From Gemmatimonadota bacterium (lineage in GTDB: Bacteria; Gemmatimonadota; Gemmatimonadetes; Gemmatimonadales; GWC2-71-9): a DNA stretch of 19,824 nt. The DNA is taken from the NCBI GenBank assembly GCA_003221075.1, contig QHUF01000207.1, positions 1 through 19,824 on the forward strand, written 5' to 3'. A model generated the notes under the pieces. That model did not search any database and was not told the origin of the DNA. It worked only from the letters and a program-made list of their open reading frames with translations. Of the stretch, positions 14,621 through 19,824 are shown one piece after another; positions within the stretch are counted from its first letter, which is position 1, and the number at the start of each line of letters is the position of its first letter. Made by a program: the position numbers and the translations under genes.

Positions 14621-15170
14621 TTTGCAGCCGACGGATCAGCATCTCGTTGACGGGATCCTCCCAGTTTGCCGCTCCGATGACGCGTTTCACGATGACGCCA
14701 TTGCGATCGATCAGGTAACTCTCCGGTACCCCGAATGTGTCGTAGGCCTTCCGGATCTCGCCACTGGGATCGTGGAGGATGTCGAACGTGAGACCCAGGG
14801 TGTCCGCGAACGCCAGGATCCCGCTCGGAGGCTGCGATCCCTCCAGATGGAATGCGTCGCCATCCACACTCACAGCCGCGATCCGAAAATCGGTGCCCCG
14901 GAGCTTCTTGTACAGCTTTTCCATCGAAGGCATTTCCGCACGACACGGGGGGCACCACGTCGCCCAGATGTTGACCAACACGACTTGCCCGCGATAATCG
15001 GCCAGGGTGGCCGGTTTGTTCGCGCGCAGGTCCGTGGCGCCGAATGCAGGAGCACTCGATCCTATCTCGACGGGATTGATCTGCGGCCGCAGCTTGATGG
15101 CCAAGGCCACGCCGAACACCGCCGTCGTCACGACGCTGGCGATCATCGTCCACTGTTGCCGGTTCGTCAT
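14610..15170 (-). CDS. TlpA/ResA-type membrane-anchored thioredoxin
   Basis: Start is taken as ATG at 15170, which forms an ATGA overlap with the rpe stop like the other junctions in this run. An ATG five codons upstream (15185) is the longer alternative. The 186-residue protein has an N-terminal membrane anchor (about 8-26) and a thioredoxin fold with W72-C73-P-P-C76, followed by 'SYLIDRNGVIVKRVIG', which includes the cis-proline region in variant form. Such proteins reduce disulfides outside the cytoplasmic membrane, often on apocytochromes c. This would suit an organism that makes exported c-type cytochromes such as the one at 10064-11845. Confidence 0.92.
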   Translation of the reverse strand: MTNRQQWTMIASVVTTAVFGVALAIKLRPQINPVEIGSSAPAFGATDLRANKPATLADYRGQVVLVNIWATWCPPCRAEMPSMEKLYKKLRGTDFRIAAVSVDGDAFHLEGSQPPSGILAFADTLGLTFDILHDPSGEIRKAYDTFGVPESYLIDRNGVIVKRVIGAANWEDPVNEMLIRRLQNEK

Positions 15171-15841
15171 GCCGTCACCATGCACCGGCGCCGTAGTTCC
15201 TGCACTTCCCGCGCGGGGTCGGCGCTCGCGAAAACCGCGTTGCCGGCCACGAACGTGTCCGCGCCGGCCTGATGCGCCGCAGCGATTGTTTGTCTCGTGA
15301 TCCCACCATCGACCTCTAAAAAACAGCGTGCGCCGTGCGCCGTGAGCAGTGCGCGGGAGCGCTGAATCTTTTTATTCGATCCGGGAAGATACGTCTGGCC
15401 TCCGAATCCCGGGTTGACGGTCATTATCAACAACAGGTCCAGATCGTCTACCACTTCCTCGGCATGCGCCAACGGCGTCGCAGGATTGAGGGCCAGGCCG
15501 GCCATCATCCCCTGTTGCTTGACCGCATCCAGCTGGCGTTGGACATGGATCGTCGCTTCCGGGTGGAACGTGAACACGGAGGCCCCAGCGGCCGCGAACG
15601 ATTCGATATAGTGCTCCGGCTCGACCACCATCAGGTGAACGTCGATCGGCTTGTCCGTCAGCTTGCGCAGCGTCTCGATCATGTTGGCCCCGAACGTGAT
15701 GTTCGGTACGAACCGCCCATCCATGACGTCCACGTGCAGCCAGTCGGCGCCCGCCTCCAGGACCTGCTCCACCTGTTCAGGCAGCCGCGCGAGATCGGCC
15801 GAGAGCACGCTGGGTGCGATGCGGATGCCGTTCGACGTCAT
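15167..15841 (-). CDS. rpe: Ribulose-phosphate 3-epimerase
   Basis: The 224 residues show the full Rpe pattern: 'APSVLSADLARL' with S11, 'LHVDVMDGRFVPNITFG' with H36 and D38, 'VHLMVVEPEHYI' with H69, 'MTVNPGFGGQ' as phosphate-binding and capping loop, and D178 in 'EVDGGI'. It interconverts D-ribulose 5-phosphate and D-xylulose 5-phosphate in the cytosol (pentose phosphate pathway). The ATG at 15841 overlaps the PASTA gene stop (ATGA). Because of the frameshift in the PASTA gene, one uninterrupted frame runs from 16483 through rpe, so automated callers may report a 438-residue fusion. GTGCGCC-type heptamers lie in frame at 15328-15355. Confidence 0.95.
   Translation of the reverse strand: MTSNGIRIAPSVLSADLARLPEQVEQVLEAGADWLHVDVMDGRFVPNITFGANMIETLRKLTDKPIDVHLMVVEPEHYIESFAAAGASVFTFHPEATIHVQRQLDAVKQQGMMAGLALNPATPLAHAEEVVDDLDLLLIMTVNPGFGGQTYLPGSNKKIQRSRALLTAHGARCFLEVDGGITRQTIAAAHQAGADTFVAGNAVFASADPAREVQELRRRCMVTA
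15328..15355. repeat. GTGCGCC-type heptamer repeat inside rpe
   Basis: Four consecutive 7-nt units on the plus strand, two exact GTGCGCC followed by GTGAGCA and GTGCGCG. The minus strand encodes 'RALLTAHGAR' just before the catalytic 'LEVDGG' of Rpe. The same units form the hairpin at 7248-7317. Confidence 0.65.
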
Positions 15842-16483
15842 TGCGGACTCCTGGCCACCACGATGTCCACCACGGTGCCGGGCGCCGCCAGCGTTCCGGC
15901 CGCCGGCCGTTGTCCCACCACCGTTCCGGGCGAGGCATCCGCCGTCCGGCGGCGTGTCACGGTGCCGAGCTGCAGGCCTTCCGTCTCCAGTCTGGTGCGC
16001 GCATCTGCCGATGCCATGCCGAGGAGATCGGGAATGGGAATCGTCGGCGCGCCGCGGCTGATGACGACGGTCACGCTGGTACCGGGTGGCAGCGCCGTTC
16101 CCGCGGGCGGCCGCGTAAGAATCGCGAGCCCCGTCGGAGCGGCCGCTTGGACCGACTCCGCCTGGCTCGCGACCAATCCTGCGGCCACGATCAGTGACTG
16201 CGCGAGCTCGCCGTCGAGATTCGTGACGCGCGCTGGGATGCGGCTCGGCGCCGCCATCGGTGACCTGCAGCTTGGCTCTTTGAACCTCCGCCTGCGCTTC
16301 CGCGAGCGTGAGCCCCAGCACGCGTGGCACGGGCTGGTGGCCGGGCAGGATGGGCGCGGGGAAAAGAATGAGGTATGCGGTCAGATACCCCGCGAGCACC
16401 GCGCCGAATCCGATGCCCAGCCACTTCCAGAATTTCGGCGTGAGCTTGAAGTCCTGAGCCTCGTAGTGGCGGCGGACGCGCAT
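15838..16483 (-). pseudogene. PASTA-domain membrane protein, frameshifted
   Basis: The first frame from ATG 16483 encodes a basic N-terminus, a membrane helix (about 20-42) and the start of a PASTA domain ('VPRVLGLTLAEAQAEVQRAKLQVTDGG'). Homology then jumps to another frame near 16230-16258. That frame encodes two complete PASTA domains ('TNLDGELAQSLIVAAGL...VTVVISRG' and 'IPIPDLLGMASADARTRL...GTVVDIVVARSPQ') and stops at 15838. The second half of the first PASTA domain, about 30 residues, also seems missing, so an out-of-frame deletion is more likely than a single lost base. PASTA domains bind muropeptides or beta-lactams in PBPs and Ser/Thr kinases. Here no catalytic domain is attached. Start overlaps the rsmB stop (TGATG), and the last bases overlap rpe. 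A sequencing or assembly error cannot be excluded. Confidence 0.75.
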
Positions 16484-17766
16484 CAGCTCACCCGCATCAG
16501 CCGGGCCGCGTAGGCGCCGTCGATGCCGTGGCGCTGCGGCAGCGATTGGAAGTCGCCGGCGTCGGTCAGCAGCTCTGTGGGGACCGACGCGTCAGCGTGA
16601 GGCGTCCGCGCGAATTCCGGATTCTGGTTCAGAAAACCTTCCACGACGTGTTCATTCTCCTCGGGTTCGAGCGAGCAAGTCGCATAGATGAGCAGCCCGC
16701 CCGGTCGAACGAGCGGGGCCGCCGCCGCGAGCAACCGGGCCTGCCGCGCTGCCGCCCTGGCAAACACCGTCGGGTTGAGACGCCAACGCGCGTCCGGGTG
16801 ACGCCGCATGGTGCCGGTCGCACTACACGGCGCGTCTACGACGACCGCATCGACGCTGGCGGGGCGCAGCGGCGCCGCCTCAAGATCGGCGGCAACGCAG
16901 CGAATTTCCACTCCCGCGCGCCGGGCCGTGTCGGCGAGTCGACCAATGCGCTCGTGGCGTGCATCACCGGCGAGAATCCGCGCTCCGTGGGCTTCGAGCG
17001 TGACAGCTTTGCCTCCGGGTGCGGCGCAGGCGTCGTAAACGAACTCACCACGCGGAATGGCTGCGAAACGGGCAACCAGCGCGTGAGCCGGATCCTGCAC
17101 AATGAAGGCTCCTTCGGTGAAGCCTGGCAGGGACTGGGGCCTAGGGCCTGGGGGTTGGGGGGTGCGAATCTCCAGACCGGCGCCGAATGGCGCGTCCGTC
17201 GCTAGGATGCCCGCGTCGCGAAGTTGCCGCAGGAGCGTTTCGACGCTTGCGCGAGCGGGCTGAAGAATCAAGATCGGCCTTGAGTCGTTCCATTCCGTCA
17301 GCCGTTGTGTTTCGACTTGGCCGAATTGCGACACCCATCGCTGCACCAGCCATTCCGGATGCGACTGTTTCGCGCCCCCGAGCCCCGAGCCCCAGGCCCC
17401 AAGCCCCGTCAGTTTTCGGAGCGCATGATTCACATACCCCGTAACTCCTTCGCCCACCGTCTGTCTGGCAAGTTCAACGGACGTAGAGACGGCGGCATGT
17501 GACGGTACCCGCGTCAACCAGCGCAGCTGATAGGCGCCGAGGCGGAGCACGTCGTGGAGGCGGGGGTCGGCGCGATCGAGTTCCAGGGCGCTGTCGAGCT
17601 CGCGCTGGCGCCGCAGCACGCCGGCCGAAAGCTCGTAGGCGAGGCGGCGGTCGCGCTCGGCGAGGCCGTGCAGGTGGCGGTCTCGCGCATCGGTGAGGGG
17701 CGCGCCGGCGCGTACGTCGCGGAGAATGTCGAGAGCCGCTCGGCGGGCGGCGGTTGCTTCCTTAAT
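16483..17766 (-). CDS. rsmB: 16S rRNA (cytosine-967-C5)-methyltransferase RsmB/Sun
   Basis: The N-terminal NusB-like RNA-binding domain (about 1-120) is followed by the Rossmann methyltransferase with 'DACAAPGGKA' (SAM motif), 'VVDAPCSATGTMRRHPD' and 'YATCSLEPEENE'. The two catalytic cysteines are C314 and C364 when counted from 17766. It methylates C967 of 16S rRNA with SAM. The first ATG/GTG/TTG in frame is GTG at 17619, but that would remove about 49 residues that clearly belong to the NusB domain ('ARRAALDILRDVRAGAPL'). I place the start at ATT 17766-17764, overlapping the thiG stop as ATTAA, with GGGGGA 6 nt upstream. This non-canonical start is an inference. Two G-rich heptad repeats lie in linker regions of the gene. 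The gene ends with TGATG into the PASTA gene. Confidence 0.88.
   Translation of the reverse strand: MKEATAARRAALDILRDVRAGAPLTDARDRHLHGLAERDRRLAYELSAGVLRRQRELDSALELDRADPRLHDVLRLGAYQLRWLTRVPSHAAVSTSVELARQTVGEGVTGYVNHALRKLTGLGAWGSGLGGAKQSHPEWLVQRWVSQFGQVETQRLTEWNDSRPILILQPARASVETLLRQLRDAGILATDAPFGAGLEIRTPQPPGPRPQSLPGFTEGAFIVQDPAHALVARFAAIPRGEFVYDACAAPGGKAVTLEAHGARILAGDARHERIGRLADTARRAGVEIRCVAADLEAAPLRPASVDAVVVDAPCSATGTMRRHPDARWRLNPTVFARAAARQARLLAAAAPLVRPGGLLIYATCSLEPEENEHVVEGFLNQNPEFARTPHADASVPTELLTDAGDFQSLPQRHGIDGAYAARLMRVS
17129..17163. repeat. G-rich heptad repeat in rsmB (G-rich on plus strand)
   Basis: Five consecutive heptamers, such as GGGGCCT and AGGGCCT, occupy 35 bp. On the coding (minus) strand they encode the Pro-rich stretch 'TPQPPGPRPQSL', just before the conserved 'PGFTEGAFIVQDPA' of the methyltransferase. 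Confidence 0.65.
17374..17409. repeat. C-rich heptad repeat in rsmB (G-rich on coding strand)
   Basis: One octamer and four heptamers of the type GCCCCGA/GCCCCAG fill 36 bp. They encode the Gly-rich 'GLGAWGSGLGG' linker between the NusB-like domain and the methyltransferase. The reverse complement shares GGGGCCT with the tract at 17129-17163, so the two are inverted relative to each other. Confidence 0.68.
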
Positions 17767-18559
17767 CCAGCATCCCCCGCGTGGGGGATGACGGCATCGC
17801 GACTTCGCGCCGCGGCATCCGGCCGGCGAGATAGGCAGCGCGGCCAGCGATCGTCGCGAGGCGCATCGCCTGCGCCATCGCGACCGGGTCCTGGGCGGCG
17901 GCGATCGCCGTGTTCATCAGGATCCCGTCCACGCCTTGCTCCATCGTGACACACGCGTCGGACGCGGTGCCCACGCCGGCATCGACGATCACCGGGACGT
18001 GGAGCCGCCGCTTGATCGTCCGGACGCTGTACGGATTCAGCAGGCCGAGTCCGCTGCCAATCGGCGACGCGAGCGGCATCACCGCGGCGCAGCCCGCATC
18101 CTCGAGCCGCAGCGCCGTCACCAGATCCTCGTTGGTGTAAGCGAGCACCTTGAAGCCTTCCTGCACCAGGACCTTCGCGGCTTCGAGCAGTCCCGCTACG
18201 TCGGGGAGCAACGTCTCTTCGTCGCCGATCACCTCGAGCTTCACGAAGTCGTTGAAGCCCGCCTCGCGCGCGAGCCGCGCGTAGCGAATCGCGTCGGCGG
18301 CGGTGTAGCAACCAGCGGTGTTGGCGAGCAGGAAGATCTTTTTGGGGTCGAGGAAGTGCAGGACGCTCGATTCCTTGGAGCGGTCGAGGTTCACCCGGCG
18401 CACCGCGACCGTCACGACATCGGCGCCCGACGCTTCGATCGCGCGCACCATCGTGTCCATGTCGGGATACTTCCCGGTCCCCACCATCAAACGGGACTGG
18501 AACGTCCGTCCACCGATCGTCAGTGGCTCGTCGCGAAGCGTTTCCACCGCGGTCGTCAT
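17762..18559 (-). CDS. thiG: Thiazole synthase ThiG
   Basis: The 265 residues match ThiG throughout: 'FQSRLMVGTGKYP', 'ASGADVVTVAVRRVNL', 'LLANTAGCYTAADAIRYARLARE', the Schiff-base lysine K107 in 'FVKLEVIGD', 'VLAYTNEDLVTALRLEDAGCAAVMPLASPIGSG' and 'VPVIVDAGVGTASDA', ending in the usual 'SSP..G' tail. ThiG makes the thiazole phosphate of thiamine from deoxyxylulose 5-phosphate, dehydroglycine or its equivalent, and ThiS-thiocarboxylate. The ATG at 18559 lies 2 nt after the thiS stop. A perfect hairpin in the last codons may influence translation of rsmB. No TPP riboswitch is visible near this part of the run. Confidence 0.97.
   Translation of the reverse strand: MTTAVETLRDEPLTIGGRTFQSRLMVGTGKYPDMDTMVRAIEASGADVVTVAVRRVNLDRSKESSVLHFLDPKKIFLLANTAGCYTAADAIRYARLAREAGFNDFVKLEVIGDEETLLPDVAGLLEAAKVLVQEGFKVLAYTNEDLVTALRLEDAGCAAVMPLASPIGSGLGLLNPYSVRTIKRRLHVPVIVDAGVGTASDACVTMEQGVDGILMNTAIAAAQDPVAMAQAMRLATIAGRAAYLAGRMPRREVAMPSSPTRGMLD
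17771..17790. repeat. Perfect hairpin at the thiG-rsmB junction
   Basis: CATCCCCC (17771-17778) pairs with GGGGGATG (17783-17790) around a 4-nt loop. It lies in the last thiG codons ('SSPTRGM'). One arm contains the GGGGGA that would be the ribosome binding site for an ATT start of rsmB. There is no T-tract, so it is not a normal terminator. Confidence 0.55.
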
Positions 18560-18561
18560 GC

Positions 18562-18759
18562 TCAGCCACCGCCTACGAAGTGTACGAGCTCGAGCGCATC
18601 CCCTTCGTTGATCTGCACGCCGCCGAGTCCTGCCCGACGGACGATCTTCCGATTGTGCTCCACAACGACGGCCCGCGGATCGAGCTCGAGCTCCGAGAGC
18701 ACATCGAGTAGCGTGCCGCCTCTGATTTGTTTGCGCTCTCCATTGATTACGACATCCAT
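18562..18759 (-). CDS. thiS: Sulfur carrier protein ThiS
   Basis: This 65-residue ubiquitin-fold protein ends in 'HFVGGG', the C-terminal Gly-Gly that is adenylated by ThiF and thiocarboxylated to donate sulfur to ThiG. Length, 'MDVVINGE' start, 'VVVEHNRKIV' and 'EGDALELVHFVGGG' are all typical. ATG at 18759 overlaps the thiE-like stop by 13 nt, and thiG follows after 2 nt. ThiF itself is not in the window. Confidence 0.95.
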   Translation of the reverse strand: MDVVINGERKQIRGGTLLDVLSELELDPRAVVVEHNRKIVRRAGLGGVQINEGDALELVHFVGGG

Positions 18760-19361
18760 TCCCGCATCCTCCGCGCAGCCTCGGCCGGCTCGACGTCATC
18801 CCACAACGCGCGAATCGCGGCGACTCCGTAGGCTCCGCTCGTTTTGACCTCGCGCACCCGATCGACGCTGATGCCGCCGATCGCGATCACCGGAAGTCCG
18901 TCGACCGCCGCCGCGATTGCCTGCAGGCGCTCGAGTCCGAGCGGTGCGCGTCCCGGATGTGAGGCGGTGGCGAATACCGGCCCTACAACAAGATAGTCGG
19001 CCCCTTCCGTCCTTGCGGCTTCGGCCTCGGCCAAGTCGTGCACGGACCTACCGATCCACCACACCGGATTGAGGGCGCGGGCGGCACTGACGGGAAGGCT
19101 CCCATGGCCGAGCTGCACACCGGCGGTTGGGACGGCGAGGGCGATGTCGAGCCGGTCGTTGACGAACAGGAACGATGGAAGGATGGAAAGTTGGAATGAA
19201 AGGCTGTAATGCTCGAGCCCCGTGAGCTCACGTCCTCGGGCGTGAAACGCCAGATCTGAGCCACCGCCCTGGGCCAACGCGGCCGCGATCAGGTCGAGAT
19301 CCGGCCGCCGCGCGATGCGCTCGTCGGTGATCGCATGCAGCCGCGGCAGGGGCGGTCTCAT
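18747..19361 (-). CDS. ThiE/TenI-superfamily protein, probably TenI-like
   Basis: This 204-residue TIM-barrel protein has family motifs 'LHAITDERI', 'FVNDRLDIALAV' (N68-D69), 'GVQLGHGSLP', 'WIGRSVHDLAEAEAARTEGADYLVVGPVFATASHPGRAPLG' (H108) and 'PVIAIGGIS'. ThiE joins hydroxymethylpyrimidine diphosphate and thiazole phosphate; TenI is a thiazole tautomerase. The QLRxK segment of ThiE is replaced by 'LAFHARGRE', and the Thr-Lys pair after GPVFAT is absent, which argues for TenI or a divergent ThiE. Neighbouring thiS and thiG support a role on the thiazole side. It is joined to fmt by ATGA (19361-19358). Residues about 52-64 ('SLSFQLSILPSFL') are encoded by an AT-richer octamer repeat. Confidence 0.82.
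   Translation of the reverse strand: MRPPLPRLHAITDERIARRPDLDLIAAALAQGGGSDLAFHARGRELTGLEHYSLSFQLSILPSFLFVNDRLDIALAVPTAGVQLGHGSLPVSAARALNPVWWIGRSVHDLAEAEAARTEGADYLVVGPVFATASHPGRAPLGLERLQAIAAAVDGLPVIAIGGISVDRVREVKTSGAYGVAAIRALWDDVEPAEAARRMREWMS
19170..19201. repeat. GAAGGATG-type octamer tract inside the thiE/tenI-like gene
   Basis: Four consecutive 8-nt units on the plus strand, each starting with GAA (positions 19170, 19178, 19186 and 19194), such as GAACGATG and GAAGGATG. The tract is purine-rich and lower in GC than its surroundings. It encodes the Ser/Phe/Leu-rich segment just before 'FVNDR'. Confidence 0.5.
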
Positions 19362-19824
19362 GTGAATTTGGTGCCGGCTTTCACACGAGCGCCGCGCAGC
19401 CAGTCGTCCGTGGTCATGCGCGCTTTGCCTGCGGGCTGCACTTCGAAGATCTCGATGGTGCCCGCCGTCGTGTCCTTGAAGGGCCCTGTGGCGATCACGA
19501 GTGAACTGTCCGCCGACAGTACTTCGCCTGGAGCGCCGGTGCCGGGGAAAGACGGTTCGTTCACTTTGGGATTGAAGAGCTTGAGCTCCGCACCGTTCAG
19601 CTCGGTCCAGGCGCCGGGCCGCGGGTCGAGGCCGCGAATCAAGCAGCCGATCGCGCGTGCGTCCTTGGCCCAGTCGATGCGCGCGATCTCACGCGTCAGC
19701 TTCGGCGCGAACGTCGCACGGTCCTCGTGCTGCGGGACGGGCTGCGGTGGTGGATCGCTTTGCTCCAACATCGCGAGTGTTTCGATCAATGCCTGCGCGC
19801 CCATCTCGGCGAGATGCGCCGAAA
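19358..19824 (-). CDS. fmt: Methionyl-tRNA formyltransferase, C-terminal part (5' end outside window)
   Basis: The frame is open to the right window edge, so only the C-terminal ~154 residues are present. 'LAEMGAQALIETLAMLE' is the end of the catalytic domain. 'ATFAPKLTREIARIDWAKDARAIGCLIRGLDPRPGAW' is the hallmark Fmt linker and C-terminal domain start, followed by the OB-like domain and 'KARMTTDDWLRGARVKAGTKF'. The enzyme formylates initiator Met-tRNA using 10-formyl-tetrahydrofolate. It is the first visible gene of the long minus-strand run, and its upstream neighbour (often def) would lie outside the window. Confidence 0.95.
   Translation of the reverse strand, partial: SAHLAEMGAQALIETLAMLEQSDPPPQPVPQHEDRATFAPKLTREIARIDWAKDARAIGCLIRGLDPRPGAWTELNGAELKLFNPKVNEPSFPGTGAPGEVLSADSSLVIATGPFKDTTAGTIEIFEVQPAGKARMTTDDWLRGARVKAGTKFT

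Noticed and set aside
15842..16255. Arg/Gly-rich middle of the 438-codon frame joining the PASTA N-terminus to Rpe, as a real fusion protein
   Set aside because: The other frame of the same DNA encodes two well-formed PASTA domains ending in an ATGA overlap with rpe. The Arg/Gly-rich text is therefore a shadow.
17771..17790. Hairpin at the thiG end as a dispersed REP-like element or terminator
   Set aside because: The encoded 'SSPTRGM' tail is normal for ThiG, and no T-tract follows. It is kept only as a possible translational coupling structure.
18540..19361. TPP riboswitch for the thi genes
   Set aside because: The thi genes are inside a tightly overlapping run with no leader sequence. 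There is no room for an aptamer within the window.
1..19824. CRISPR arrays, tRNA or rRNA genes, transposases, phage genes, toxin-antitoxin or defence systems
   Set aside because: I found no regularly spaced repeats, no cloverleaf or rRNA sequences and no mobile-element or defence protein motifs in any frame.

Overview
The window is GC-rich, gene-dense bacterial chromosome with almost no intergenic space; no gap without a gene reaches 300 bases. Neighbouring genes are mostly joined by ATGA, GTGNNTGA or TGATG stop/start overlaps. Gene content (TamB-type envelope protein, YbbR, TlpA, PASTA protein, Lgt, TsaD, thiSG, cytochrome c-FTR1 fusion, paired response regulators) and base composition suggest a diderm of the Gemmatimonadota or a related phylum. 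This placement is inferred from protein style and gene order, not from a marker gene search.

Plus-strand left part (1-4115): the C-terminal part of a TamB/DUF490 protein, a YegS/DagK-type lipid kinase and a sigma-54-dependent NtrC-type response regulator form one run. A four-helix membrane protein (minus) meets it tail to tail. A tiny eight-cysteine zinc protein (plus) follows, then a REC-coiled-coil response regulator (minus). Next come an S58/DmpA-type peptidase and an NlpC/P60 hydrolase (plus). A second plus-strand run, 7329-10033, holds a HAD phosphatase, a CYTH protein, an unrecognised protein with a C-terminal membrane helix, a small secreted FlgD-Ig-like protein and AcpS. It is followed by a cytochrome c/FTR1 iron permease with its own promoter and a candidate operator.

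The right part (11804-19824, minus strand) is one long run: fmt (cut by the window edge), thiE/tenI-like, thiS, thiG, rsmB, a broken PASTA gene, rpe, tlpA, ybbR, tsaD and lgt. It mixes translation initiation and tRNA/rRNA modification, thiamine thiazole synthesis, pentose phosphate metabolism and envelope biogenesis. Its head promoter is outside the window.

The most unusual theme is short repeats inside coding sequence. A perfect 28-bp palindrome sits in the NlpC/P60 gene and looks like an in-frame 33-bp insertion with a 4-bp target duplication. G-rich heptanucleotide repeats lie in rsmB (twice, in opposite orientation) and, more degenerate, in the peptidase gene. A different heptamer (GTGCGCC type) forms a hairpin between two genes and recurs in frame inside rpe. 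An octamer repeat lies in the thiE-like gene. Other points are a rsmB gene with no ATG, GTG or TTG for its N-terminal domain, a frameshifted PASTA gene that runs open into rpe, and four plus-strand genes whose -10 elements imply leaderless or near-leaderless mRNAs.
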